Shown here: piece by piece, positions 7,903 to 14,829 of the stretch
Position numbering within the stretch: position 1 is the first letter of the stretch
Layout of the letters: the number at the start of each line of letters is the position of its first letter
Assembly: GCA_041481445.1 (NCBI GenBank)
Contig: JBGPBV010000049.1
Location: 1 to 42,007 of the forward strand
Origin: AA29 sp041481445
Lineage (GTDB): Bacteria; Acidobacteriota; Vicinamibacteria; Fen-336
Reading direction: 5' to 3'
DNA length: 42,007 bases
Translations under genes and position numbers: made by a program
Notes under the pieces: generated by a model
The model's database searches: none
Seen by the model: only the letters and a program-made list of their open reading frames with translations
Told to the model about the DNA's origin: nothing

Positions 7903-9225
7903 ATGCGCTCCACCACCCGGATCGCCGTCGCCACCGGAGTCGCGGTCGCCCTGCTCGCCATCGCGGCGCTCCCGGCGCGGGCCGCCGACTACCCGCCGGC
8001 GCCGGCCAACCTGGAGGCGCGGCGCGCCTTCCAGGACGCCAAGTTCGGCCTCTTCATCCACTGGGGCGTCTACAGCGTCCTCGGCGACGGCGAGTGGGTC
8101 ATGCACCAGCGCCGCATCCGCAGCGCGGACTACGAGAAGCTGCCCGGCCTGTTCAACCCGACCGAGTTCGATCCCGCGGAGTGGGTCGCGATGGCCAAGG
8201 CGGCGGGCATGAAGTACATCACGATCACGAGCAAGCACCACGACGGCTTCGCGATGTTCGACTCCAAGGTCTCCGACTACGACATCGTGGACCGCACCCC
8301 CTACAAGAAGGACGTGCTGAAGATGCTGGCCGACGAGTGCCACAAGCAGGGCATCAAGCTCTTCTTCTACCACTCCGAGCTCGACTGGCATCACCCCGAC
8401 TACTACCCGCGCGGGCGCACCGGCCAGGACAGCGGGCGGCCGGACAGCGGGGACTGGAACCGCTACCTCGACTACATGGACGGCCAGCTCCGCGAGCTGC
8501 TCACGAACTACGGCGAGATCGGGGGCATCTGGTTCGACGGCTGGTGGGACAAGCCGGAGGCGGACTGGCGGCTCGCGAAGACCTACAAGATGATCCACGA
8601 CCTCCAGCCCGCCGCCCTCGTCGGCAACAACCACCATCACCGCCCCTTCCCCGGCGAGGACTTCCAGATGTTCGAGAAGGACCTGCCCGGAGGCCGCTCC
8701 GCGGAGTTCAACAAGGACTCGGAGGTGAGCGCGCTCCCCCTCGAGACCTGCGAGACCATGAACAACTCCTGGGGCTTCAACCTCACCGACCGCCGGCACA
8801 AGAGCACGCGCGACCTGGTCCACTACCTCGTGAAGGCGGCCGGCAACAACGCGAACTTCCTGCTCAACGTCGGCCCCATGCCGAACGGGAGGATCCAGCC
8901 CGAGTTCGTGGAGCGCCTGCAGGAGGTCGGACGGTGGATGGCCGCCAACAGCGAATCCATCTACGGCACCCGCGGGGGGCCGATCGCGCCGCGCTCGTGG
9001 GGCGTCACCACCCAGAAGGGCGACACCGTGTACGTGCACGTCCTCGACTACGACGACCCCGTCCTGGCCCTGCCGACGTTCTCGAGAAAGGTGAAGTCGG
9101 CCCGCCGGCTCGGGGGCGGGGCGCCGGTGGCCGTCCAGCAGACCGCGTCCTTTCTGACCCTCTCGCTGCCGCCCGCGCGCGACGCCTACGACACCGTCAT
9201 CGCCGTGGACCTGGCCGCGAAGTAG
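7903..9225 (+). CDS. Secreted alpha-L-fucosidase (GH29)
   Basis: 440 residues with a signal peptide (about 1-27, ending ALPARAA). The GH29 barrel begins with FGLFIHWGVYSV, followed by YITITSKHHDGFAMF and the nucleophile region GGIWFDGWW with Asp212; FLLNVGPMPNG closes the barrel as in the family. It removes terminal alpha-L-fucose from glycans by retaining hydrolysis, here in the periplasm or outside. A short C-terminal beta region follows. ATG 7903 is chosen for its signal peptide and for GAGGAGGT (7889-7896); TAGAAT (7851-7856) may be the -10 box. The ROK-family gene follows 112 bp downstream on the same strand and could act on sugars released, though it has its own promoter-like site. Confidence 0.93.
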   Translation: MRSTTRIAVATGVAVALLAIAALPARAADYPPAPANLEARRAFQDAKFGLFIHWGVYSVLGDGEWVMHQRRIRSADYEKLPGLFNPTEFDPAEWVAMAKAAGMKYITITSKHHDGFAMFDSKVSDYDIVDRTPYKKDVLKMLADECHKQGIKLFFYHSELDWHHPDYYPRGRTGQDSGRPDSGDWNRYLDYMDGQLRELLTNYGEIGGIWFDGWWDKPEADWRLAKTYKMIHDLQPAALVGNNHHHRPFPGEDFQMFEKDLPGGRSAEFNKDSEVSALPLETCETMNNSWGFNLTDRRHKSTRDLVHYLVKAAGNNANFLLNVGPMPNGRIQPEFVERLQEVGRWMAANSESIYGTRGGPIAPRSWGVTTQKGDTVYVHVLDYDDPVLALPTFSRKVKSARRLGGGAPVAVQQTASFLTLSLPPARDAYDTVIAVDLAAK

Positions 9226-9323
9226 GGCACTTCGGCCCGCGCCCCGCTCCGCACCCTGAAAGCGCTGCGCAGAGCGGCCGCGCAACGGCGCGCCCCCGCC
9301 CCGTCGCCGACCCGAGTCGAGGT

Positions 9324-9329
9324 TACAAT
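9324..9329 (+). promoter_or_regulatory. -10 element, probable leaderless promoter
   Basis: TACAAT (5 of 6 consensus bases) is followed by 8 nt and ATG 9338. No Shine-Dalgarno sequence lies between, so translation probably starts on a leaderless mRNA. No -35 match is visible. Confidence 0.45.
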
Positions 9330-9337
9330 CGCCCCGG

Positions 9338-10369
9338 ATGCAGGATCAGGGCGCCTGGGTCGTGGTCGGTCTCGACAACGGGGGCAACAAGAACAACGCG
9401 ACGGTCATCGACCCCACCCGCGGGTGCCTCGTCGACGGGATGGTCGAGACGCCGAGCCGGGTGACCGAAGGGCCCGAGATCGCCGTCGACGCCCTCGTGC
9501 AGGCCTTCCACGGCATCCTGAGCCGGACGGGGATCGCGCGCGAGGCGGTGCGCGCGGTCGGTCTCGACACCCCCGGCCCCGCCAGCGCCGAAGGCGTCAT
9601 CTCCTCGAAGGGCTCGACGAACTTCGCGCACGACGGCTGGAGCGGGTTCGACTTCCGGAGCGCGCTCGAGGCGCGCCTGAAGCTCCCCGTCGTCTACAAC
9701 AACGACGGCAACGCGGCCGCCCTCTACGCGCACCACGTCTGCTTCGGGGCGGAGGCCTCGCGCCATTCGTCCGTCTCCGCCATCGTGGGCACCGGCCTCG
9801 GCGGCGGGGTCATCGAGGCCGGCCGCATCATCCAGGGCGCGGCAGGCATGGCCGGCGAGCTCGGCCACGTGCACATCCCGATGCAGGGGCTGCTGGCGGA
9901 GGGGCAGCCGGTGCCCCGGTGCAACTGCGGCTTCGACGGCGACGCCGAGAGCGTCGCCTCCCTGACCGGGATCGAGAAGAACCTCCTCCCCTACTGGCTC
10001 TCGCGCCATCCCGGGCACGAGCTGGCCCAGGAGCCTTCCCTGGCCCAGGCGGCCAAGCTCGTTCGCTCCTTCGGCGAGAAGGGCGACCCCATGGCGCGGC
10101 GGATCTTCGAGCAGCAGGCCATGGCCATCGGCCGCCTGTTCACGATCGCGGCCAACTTCACGGACCCGAGCGCCTACTTCGTGGGCGGGGGCGTGGTGGA
10201 GACGGCGCGCGAGTTCCGCGAATGGTTCATGTCCAAGGTGCGCGAGAACACCGTGCTCCGCGAGGAGCAGGCCCGCGTGGCGCGGTTCGCCCTCGTGCCC
10301 GACCTCGACATGGCGGGCGCGCGCGGGGCCGCCCTGGCCGCCCTCGAGCACGCCGCGCGGCAGGACTAG
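9338..10369 (+). CDS. ROK-family protein (sugar kinase-like)
   Basis: 343 residues, the usual ROK kinase length and without a DNA-binding N-terminus, so an enzyme rather than a repressor. The ATP phosphate-binding motif reads GLDNGGNKNNAT (11-22), the catalytic aspartate is Asp123 in NNDGNAA, and GTGLGGGVI (151-159) is the second phosphate loop. The zinc site is degenerate: H177 in GELGH and C195-x-C197 are present, but the third cysteine of CxCGxxGC is Asp202. GGN replaces the common GGT. ROK enzymes phosphorylate hexoses such as glucose, fructose or N-acetylated sugars in the cytoplasm; the substrate here is unknown. The neighbouring fucosidase suggests sugar catabolism. Kinase activity is likely but not certain given the altered motifs. 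Confidence 0.85.
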   Translation: MQDQGAWVVVGLDNGGNKNNATVIDPTRGCLVDGMVETPSRVTEGPEIAVDALVQAFHGILSRTGIAREAVRAVGLDTPGPASAEGVISSKGSTNFAHDGWSGFDFRSALEARLKLPVVYNNDGNAAALYAHHVCFGAEASRHSSVSAIVGTGLGGGVIEAGRIIQGAAGMAGELGHVHIPMQGLLAEGQPVPRCNCGFDGDAESVASLTGIEKNLLPYWLSRHPGHELAQEPSLAQAAKLVRSFGEKGDPMARRIFEQQAMAIGRLFTIAANFTDPSAYFVGGGVVETAREFREWFMSKVRENTVLREEQARVARFALVPDLDMAGARGAALAALEHAARQD

Positions 10370-10497
10370 CCGGTCAGGGGCCGGCCGAGAACACCCGTCA
10401 CCATCTCCATCGGGCGGAGAAAACGCCCCCGTCCGGTCCCAATGGTCCGTGCCCCGGGCCTATAAAGGAGCCAGGCCCATCGATTGCGGAGGTCCGG

Positions 10498-10986
10498 ATG
10501 AGACACGTGGCGCTCACGCTCGCCGTCGTCTCCCTCACCGCCGGTGCGGCGCCGGCCGAGGACGCGGCCGTCCCGCCTCGGCCGCAGACGATCCGCGTCC
10601 TCCTCCACAACCAGGACACGCTGCAGGGTTACCTGCGCGGGCGGAGCAAGGACGAGGTCGTGATCTATACGAGCGAAGGCCGCTACCGGCACGTTCCCCT
10701 CGCCGACGTCCAGCGCCTCGAGGTGCGGAGCCGCATCGGCACCCACGCCCGGCGCGGCGCGCTGATCGGGGTGCTCGTGTGGGGCGGCGTGGTGGCCGCC
10801 GCCTCCCGGGGCTCGCTCGACAAGTGGGGCGTCGCGTCGTGGCAATCGGGCGCGATCCTGGCCGGGAGCGTGGGGCTGGGCGCGGTGATCGGCTCCCAGG
10901 TCCCCCGGTACGGCTGGCGGCCGACGGAGCCGGCGAAGCTGGGCGCCGGAGCGGCGCCCGGGCTGAAGGTGTCCTTCCGCTTCTGA
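10498..10986 (+). CDS. Secreted or membrane-associated hypothetical protein with Sm-like segment
   Basis: 162 residues. A signal peptide (1-20, ending AGAAPAE) is followed by a stretch resembling an Sm/LSm-like beta-barrel, IRVLLHNQDTLQGYLRG to YRHVPLADVQRLEVRS, a pattern common in acidobacterial proteins of unknown function. Two glycine- and alanine-rich hydrophobic segments follow (near residues 83-103 and 116-140). The protein ends in SFRF, a terminal aromatic residue as in outer-membrane proteins, though it is too short for a normal barrel. GCGGAGG (10486-10492) supports ATG 10498, and TATAAA (10461-10466) fits a -10 box. The function is unknown; membrane association is inference. Confidence 0.72.
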   Translation: MRHVALTLAVVSLTAGAAPAEDAAVPPRPQTIRVLLHNQDTLQGYLRGRSKDEVVIYTSEGRYRHVPLADVQRLEVRSRIGTHARRGALIGVLVWGGVVAAASRGSLDKWGVASWQSGAILAGSVGLGAVIGSQVPRYGWRPTEPAKLGAGAAPGLKVSFRF

Positions 10987-11007
10987 GCCGCGCCGCGGGC
11001 GCGGCTC
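10985..11007. terminator. Inverted repeat between convergent genes, possible bidirectional terminator
   Basis: A perfect 9-bp stem (GAGCCGCGC with its complement) and a 5-nt loop lie between the 3' ends of the convergent Sm-like and winged-helix genes. There is no T-tract on either strand, so intrinsic termination would be weak. Confidence 0.35.
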
Positions 11008-11012
11008 GCGTG

Positions 11013-13115
11013 TCAGCGCAGGCCGGTCACCGAGTAGAGGTCCGAGACCTGACGCGTGTAGCTGTAGGCGTAGGCCTCACCTTGCCCGGCGATCGAGATC
11101 GAGTTCAGCCGCTTGATGCCGGAGCGGTCGGCCGGGGCGAGCTCCCGCCACGGCGTGCGCCGGCCGCCGGCCAGGTCGAAGCGGAACAACCGCGCAGGGA
11201 CCGGCGTCGCGTCCCGCGCCACCACCGTCCCCAGGCCCGGCCAGCCCACGGGCGTCATGCCCTCGCTCTCGGGGATCCGTCGCGGCGCGGCGCCGTCGAG
11301 CGGATACACGCAGAGCCCGCCGTCGCAGCTCGCCACCACCGCGGATCCGTCGGGGGCGAGCGCGTTGGTCCACAGGCCCACGCCCTCCGGTGTCACCGGG
11401 CGGGCGGCGCCGCCCGCCAGCGGCTTGACGTACACCCGGGGACGTCCGCCGCCGGCGGAGCCCGTGAAGACCACCGACGCGCCGTCCGGCGCCAGCGCCG
11501 CCCACTGGAACTCCGTGATGCCCGGCTCCCGGAGCGAGCGCACTTCGCCCGGACCCAGCGGCAGCAGGTCCACGCGGTCGGGCGCGTCGACGGGGATCGA
11601 GACGGCGAACCGGCCGTCGGCGGAGAGCGACATCGCGCGGCCGGTCCCGAGGCGGACGGGAACGGCGCCGTCGGTCGCGCGCAGGTAGGAGGCATACGCG
11701 GGCCCGCCGCCCTCCCCGCTCTCGTAGAACAGGATCGAGCGGCCGTCGGGTGCGATCTGGGCCACGCGCGGCAGGTCCAGCCAGGACAGGTCGCGCTCCT
11801 CACCCTCCCGTCCCGTCCCGAACCGTACCTCCGCCTTCAAGGTCGTGCGCTCGAGCAGGACCCGGCCGTCGGCGAAGACGTCGTGCAGCACGAGCCGGCC
11901 CAGGGCGGGCACCAGCCGGCGCACCCGGCCGGCCAGGTCGACCGCGTGCAGCGCGCAGTCGGCGCCCACGCGCGTCCCGGTGAACCACACCTCACGCCCG
12001 TCGGGCGACCAGGCGATGCCGCTCAGGCTCGCCCAGCCCTCCGTGAGGACCCGCCGCCGCCCGTCACGCTCGAACAGAACGATGCCGCCGCGGTCGTCGC
12101 CGGCTACGGGGTGCTCGGCCACCGCGACCGTCTGCGCGTCGCGCGAGATGCGCACGGTCGAGGGACGGAGCGCCGTGCCCAGAAGGTGCCCCACGGGATA
12201 CTCGATGCGCGCGGGACCGCCGTCGCCGCCGCGGGCGACGGCCATCTCGTCACTCGTGGGCGAGGCGTCCGCGGCCACGATCCCCTCCAGGAGGGGCTTG
12301 GCCGGCCCTCCGGCCAGGGGGGCGCGGCTGAGCCTCTTCTCGTCCGCGAAGAGCAGCTCGCCCGGCTGCGTGACGGCGAGGACACGCGGACCCAGGTGTG
12401 GGAGGGGCCGGGCGTCGAGGGAAGCGGCCCGCACGACGAAGCCCTCCACACGGCCGCCCTCCCAGGCCGCGGTGTAGATGATCTGCCCCTCGGGCCCGAA
12501 GCGGGCCGAGTCCACGTAGCCGCGCCCGAACGTGACCCGCTGGAAGGTGGGGACGGCGGCCGACGGCGGCGCGAGGAGCGCTCTGGCCGCCAAGAGCCCC
12601 ACCAGCACGCCGGCGACGGCAGCCGCGGCCACGATCCCGGACCGGAAGCGCCGGGGCCGGGCCGGCGCGAGCGCGGGAGCCGGGAACGACTGGACGGAGG
12701 CCGGCCCACGCTCGGATCGTCCCTCGTGATCGTGGGCGGGGACGGGATCGCCGCCGATCACCTCGACGGGAACGAGCAGGCGGTAGCCGCGGCGAGGCAG
12801 GGTCTCCACGTAGCGCGGCGTGGCCGCCTGGTCGCCCAGCGCCGTCCGGATCTGCCGGATGCAGAAGTTCAGGGACTGCTCGAAATCGACGAACGTGCCC
12901 TCCGGCCAGACCTCGCGCTGGATCTCCTCGCGGGTGACGAGGTCGCCGGCCCGGTGGGCCAGCAGCGCCAGCACGCGGGCGGGCTGGGGCTGAAGGCGCG
13001 CGCGCACCCCCGCCTTCCACAGCTCGCCGCCCCGCGGATCCAGCTCGAACACGCCGAAACGGAAGCGGCGCGCCCGTTCGCCCTTCGACCACAGCAGGTC
13101 TGGCTCTGCGCCCAT
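11013..13115 (-). CDS. CadC-type winged-helix regulator with TolB-like beta-propeller
   Basis: 700 residues. An OmpR/PhoB-type winged helix occupies residues 17-117 (FRFGVFELDP, TREEIQREVWPEGTFVDFEQ, RYVETLPRRGYRL). A linker follows, then one membrane helix (about 160-182) and a long C-terminal region of WD40/PD40-type repeats (SPDGREVWFTG, APDGASVVFTG, APDGSAVVASCDG). The layout is a membrane-anchored one-component regulator: DNA binding in the cytoplasm, propeller in the periplasm as sensor or protein-binding surface. This architecture is greatly expanded in Acidobacteria. ATG 13115 is chosen because the winged helix starts 17 residues later and GGGGGTG precedes it; ATG 13199, 22 nt after TATAGT (13227-13222), would add 28 low-complexity residues. 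Targets are unknown; the divergent HAD gene is a candidate. Confidence 0.88.
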   Translation of the reverse strand: MGAEPDLLWSKGERARRFRFGVFELDPRGGELWKAGVRARLQPQPARVLALLAHRAGDLVTREEIQREVWPEGTFVDFEQSLNFCIRQIRTALGDQAATPRYVETLPRRGYRLLVPVEVIGGDPVPAHDHEGRSERGPASVQSFPAPALAPARPRRFRSGIVAAAAVAGVLVGLLAARALLAPPSAAVPTFQRVTFGRGYVDSARFGPEGQIIYTAAWEGGRVEGFVVRAASLDARPLPHLGPRVLAVTQPGELLFADEKRLSRAPLAGGPAKPLLEGIVAADASPTSDEMAVARGGDGGPARIEYPVGHLLGTALRPSTVRISRDAQTVAVAEHPVAGDDRGGIVLFERDGRRRVLTEGWASLSGIAWSPDGREVWFTGTRVGADCALHAVDLAGRVRRLVPALGRLVLHDVFADGRVLLERTTLKAEVRFGTGREGEERDLSWLDLPRVAQIAPDGRSILFYESGEGGGPAYASYLRATDGAVPVRLGTGRAMSLSADGRFAVSIPVDAPDRVDLLPLGPGEVRSLREPGITEFQWAALAPDGASVVFTGSAGGGRPRVYVKPLAGGAARPVTPEGVGLWTNALAPDGSAVVASCDGGLCVYPLDGAAPRRIPESEGMTPVGWPGLGTVVARDATPVPARLFRFDLAGGRRTPWRELAPADRSGIKRLNSISIAGQGEAYAYSYTRQVSDLYSVTGLR

Positions 13116-13364
13116 CGCACCCCCGAGTTTGGCCTGGCTCGAGTTGCCTCGGGATGCACCTTGCGTGCCCGCCTTCGCGGGGCCCTGTGGGATGCTCATC
13201 CGTCTCGGCAAACTGACATTGACTATAGGACTTACGTCATCATCCGCGCTTCCTGGGCGAGGCGAGCGAGGCGTGTCCGATCCAAGCCCCTGGAACGCGG
13301 ATCGGGATGTCGTAGCGAAACCCCGCGCCCGGGTCCGACGATGCGACAATCGTCGTGCAAATCA

Positions 13365-14030
13365 ATGAACGTCCGCGGCTTCATCTTCGACCTCGACGGG
13401 ACGCTCGTCGCCAACATGCCCCTGCACGCGAAGGCCTTCGCCCGGTTCGGCGCCCGCCACGGCCTGCCGCCGCTGGGCGAGGAGCTGCGCGCGCGGCTCG
13501 ACGGCAAGCGCAACCGCGACATCTTCCCGATCGTGTTCGACCGCCCGCTGTCTCCGGACGAGCTCCGGCGCCATGCGGAGGAGAAGGAGGGCCTGTACCG
13601 TGAGCTCTCGCGCGGCCGCCTCCGGCCGCTGCCGGGGTTGATGCGCCTGTTGGATCTCCTGGAGCGGCGGGGTCTCCCCGCCGCCCTGGCCACCTCTGCT
13701 CCCATCGAGAACGTGGCCCACACCCTGGGCGAGCTCGGACTGGCCGGCCGGCTGACCCGCATCGTCCGGTCGGACACGTTGCCGCGCGGCAAGCCCCACC
13801 CGGACGTCTTCCTCGCCGCCGCCCAGATCATCGAGGTTCCCCCGGTGGAGTGCCTCGCCTTCGAGGACGCGCCGGCGGGCATCCTGGCCGCCCGGTCCGC
13901 GGGCATGCGCTGCGTGGCCCTCACCACGAGCTTCGCGGAGGAGACCTTCGCCGCGCACGGCGCGGCCGCGGACGACACCGTGGCCGACTTCGACGCCTTC
14001 CTGGCCGGACCCGGGGCCTGGCTGCTCTAG
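13365..14030 (+). CDS. HAD-family phosphatase / beta-phosphoglucomutase-like
   Basis: 221 residues, typical of subfamily I HAD hydrolases. Motif I is FDLDGT with nucleophile Asp9 and acid/base Asp11; motif II is LATSAP (Thr110/Ser111); Lys143 (GKPHPDVF) and Glu167-Asp168 (FEDAPAGI) complete the site. A helical cap lies between residues 18 and 85. Such enzymes dephosphorylate or isomerise phosphosugars and related compounds in the cytoplasm; the EDAPAGI motif is common in beta-phosphoglucomutase and sugar-phosphatase relatives. The substrate is unknown. ATG 13365 gives the standard N-terminus; an in-frame ATG at 13341 would add 8 residues. The gene diverges from the winged-helix regulator across 249 bp, and the next gene starts 9 nt after its stop. 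Confidence 0.88.
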   Translation: MNVRGFIFDLDGTLVANMPLHAKAFARFGARHGLPPLGEELRARLDGKRNRDIFPIVFDRPLSPDELRRHAEEKEGLYRELSRGRLRPLPGLMRLLDLLERRGLPAALATSAPIENVAHTLGELGLAGRLTRIVRSDTLPRGKPHPDVFLAAAQIIEVPPVECLAFEDAPAGILAARSAGMRCVALTTSFAEETFAAHGAAADDTVADFDAFLAGPGAWLL

Positions 14031-14033
14031 ACT
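14028..14033 (+). promoter_or_regulatory. -10 element overlapping the HAD gene's stop codon, probable leaderless promoter
   Basis: TAGACT begins with the TAG stop of the HAD gene and is followed by 6 nt and ATG 14040. No Shine-Dalgarno sequence is present. The same hexamer lies 7 nt before the ATG of the oxidoreductase gene at 4556. Confidence 0.4.
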
Positions 14034-14039
14034 CACGCG

Positions 14040-14288
14040 ATGGCAGCGGCGATCGCGACGGAAGGGGTTTCTTCCGACGACGACGCGCATCTGGAGGGCG
14101 ACTTCTCGGGGTACCGGTTCTGCCTGGCCGCGCGGGACATGGGCAAGCCGATCGCGGCCGTGAACCTCGGAAGGACGCGCGCGGACGACCTGCTGGCCCT
14201 GAAGGTCGTGGGGGATTGCGGAGAGGCCCTGTCCGCGGCCGCGGAATCGCTGCGCTCGCCTTTGACGCCGCCCGGCGGCGGGGAGTAA
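14040..14288 (+). CDS. Small hypothetical protein (82 aa)
   Basis: I do not recognise this family. 82 residues, soluble and acidic at the N-terminus (SSDDDAHLEGDF), followed by a regular alpha/beta-looking core (YRFCLAARDMGKPIAAVNLG, LLALKVVGDCGEAL). Two cysteines are present. There is no signal peptide or membrane helix. It lies 9 nt after the HAD gene and 31 nt before the selenocysteine peroxiredoxin gene, so the genes may be co-transcribed. The TAGACT box 6 nt before the ATG and the natural composition support it as real. The stop codon lies in the loop of a small hairpin (14280-14297). Confidence 0.6.
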   Translation: MAAAIATEGVSSDDDAHLEGDFSGYRFCLAARDMGKPIAAVNLGRTRADDLLALKVVGDCGEALSAAAESLRSPLTPPGGGE

Positions 14289-14297
14289 CGTCTCCCC
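14280..14297 (+). other. Short hairpin between the 82-aa gene and the peroxiredoxin gene
   Basis: GGGGAG (14280-14285) pairs perfectly with CTCCCC (14292-14297) around a 6-nt loop containing the TAA stop. It ends 11 nt before the peroxiredoxin's Shine-Dalgarno sequence. No T-tract follows, so it is not a classical terminator; it might modulate readthrough or mRNA stability. Confidence 0.3.
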
Positions 14298-14319
14298 TCT
14301 CGACTCACGGAGGTGACGA

Positions 14320-14829
14320 ATGCACGTCGTGCTCCCCCTGGTGCTGCTGCTGGCCGCGGCCGACGCGCCCATGCGGCTGGGCGTCGGGGATGCCGCGCCG
14401 GGCTTCTCCCTTCCCGCCTCCAACGGGAAGACGGTGAAGCTGGCCGACTACCTCGGCAAGAAGAAGGTCGTGCTCGCGTTCTTCCCCAAGGCGTTCACCG
14501 GCGGTTGAACGAAGGAGATGTCGGGACTGCGCGACGTCCACAAGCAGTTCACCGACGCCGACGCCCAGGTCCTGGGCGTCTCGATGGACACGCTGGAGAC
14601 CCAGACCAAGTTCGCCGAGAGCCTGAGCTCGCCGTTCCCGCTGCTGGCCGACCCCGACGGGGTCGCGGCCAAGGCCTACGGCGTGGCCAATCCCGCCGGC
14701 TACGCCAACCGCGTCACCTTCGTCATCGGCAAGGACGGCAAGATCGCCAAGGTCATCGAGGGCAAGGACGCCATCGATCCCGCCGCGACGCTCAGCGCGT
14801 GCGGGGCCGCCGCTCCCGCAGGGCCGTGA
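14320..14829 (+). CDS. Selenocysteine-containing peroxiredoxin (AhpC/TSA family), TGA 14506-14508 read as Sec
   Basis: 169 residues if the in-frame TGA at codon 63 is decoded as selenocysteine. The universal peroxiredoxin motif PxxxTxxC appears as P56-KAF-T60-GG-U63, so TGA stands exactly at the peroxidatic cysteine. Downstream the frame continues with family motifs: TKEMSGLRD, VLGVSMD, FPLLADPDG, and NRVTFVIGKDG with conserved Arg131. Cys161 is the only cysteine and could act as resolving residue. A hydrophobic N-terminus (3-14) suggests export. GGAGGTGA (14309-14316) is a strong ribosome-binding site. A SECIS-like hairpin follows the TGA at the right distance. The next gene overlaps the stop by 4 nt. 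It should reduce peroxides using thiol donors. Read as ordinary code it would be split into a 62-residue and a 103-residue fragment. A nonsense mutation or sequencing error is the alternative. Confidence 0.85.
14506..14538 (+). promoter_or_regulatory. Sec TGA codon with bacterial SECIS-like hairpin
   Basis: After the TGA (14506-14508) come 8 nt, then a 7-bp stem: GATGTCG (14517-14523) pairs with CGACGTC (14532-14538), six Watson-Crick pairs and one G-U. The 8-nt apical loop GGACTGCG (14524-14531) starts with two G. Known bacterial SECIS elements are short hairpins just after the UGA, with a G at the start of the loop about 16 nt or more from the UGA; here 15 nt separate TGA from loop. This is where SelB would bind in the mRNA. 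Confidence 0.7.

Noticed and set aside
13213..13239. Possible long palindrome TGAC...GTCA upstream of the winged-helix regulator
   Set aside because: Only the outer four bases pair well; the inner positions match no better than chance, so I do not call an operator.
14506..14508. TGA as an ordinary stop or nonsense mutation in the peroxiredoxin
   Set aside because: It sits exactly at the catalytic cysteine, the frame downstream is fully conserved, a SECIS-like hairpin follows, and the next gene is coupled to the distal stop. Sequencing error cannot be excluded without reads.
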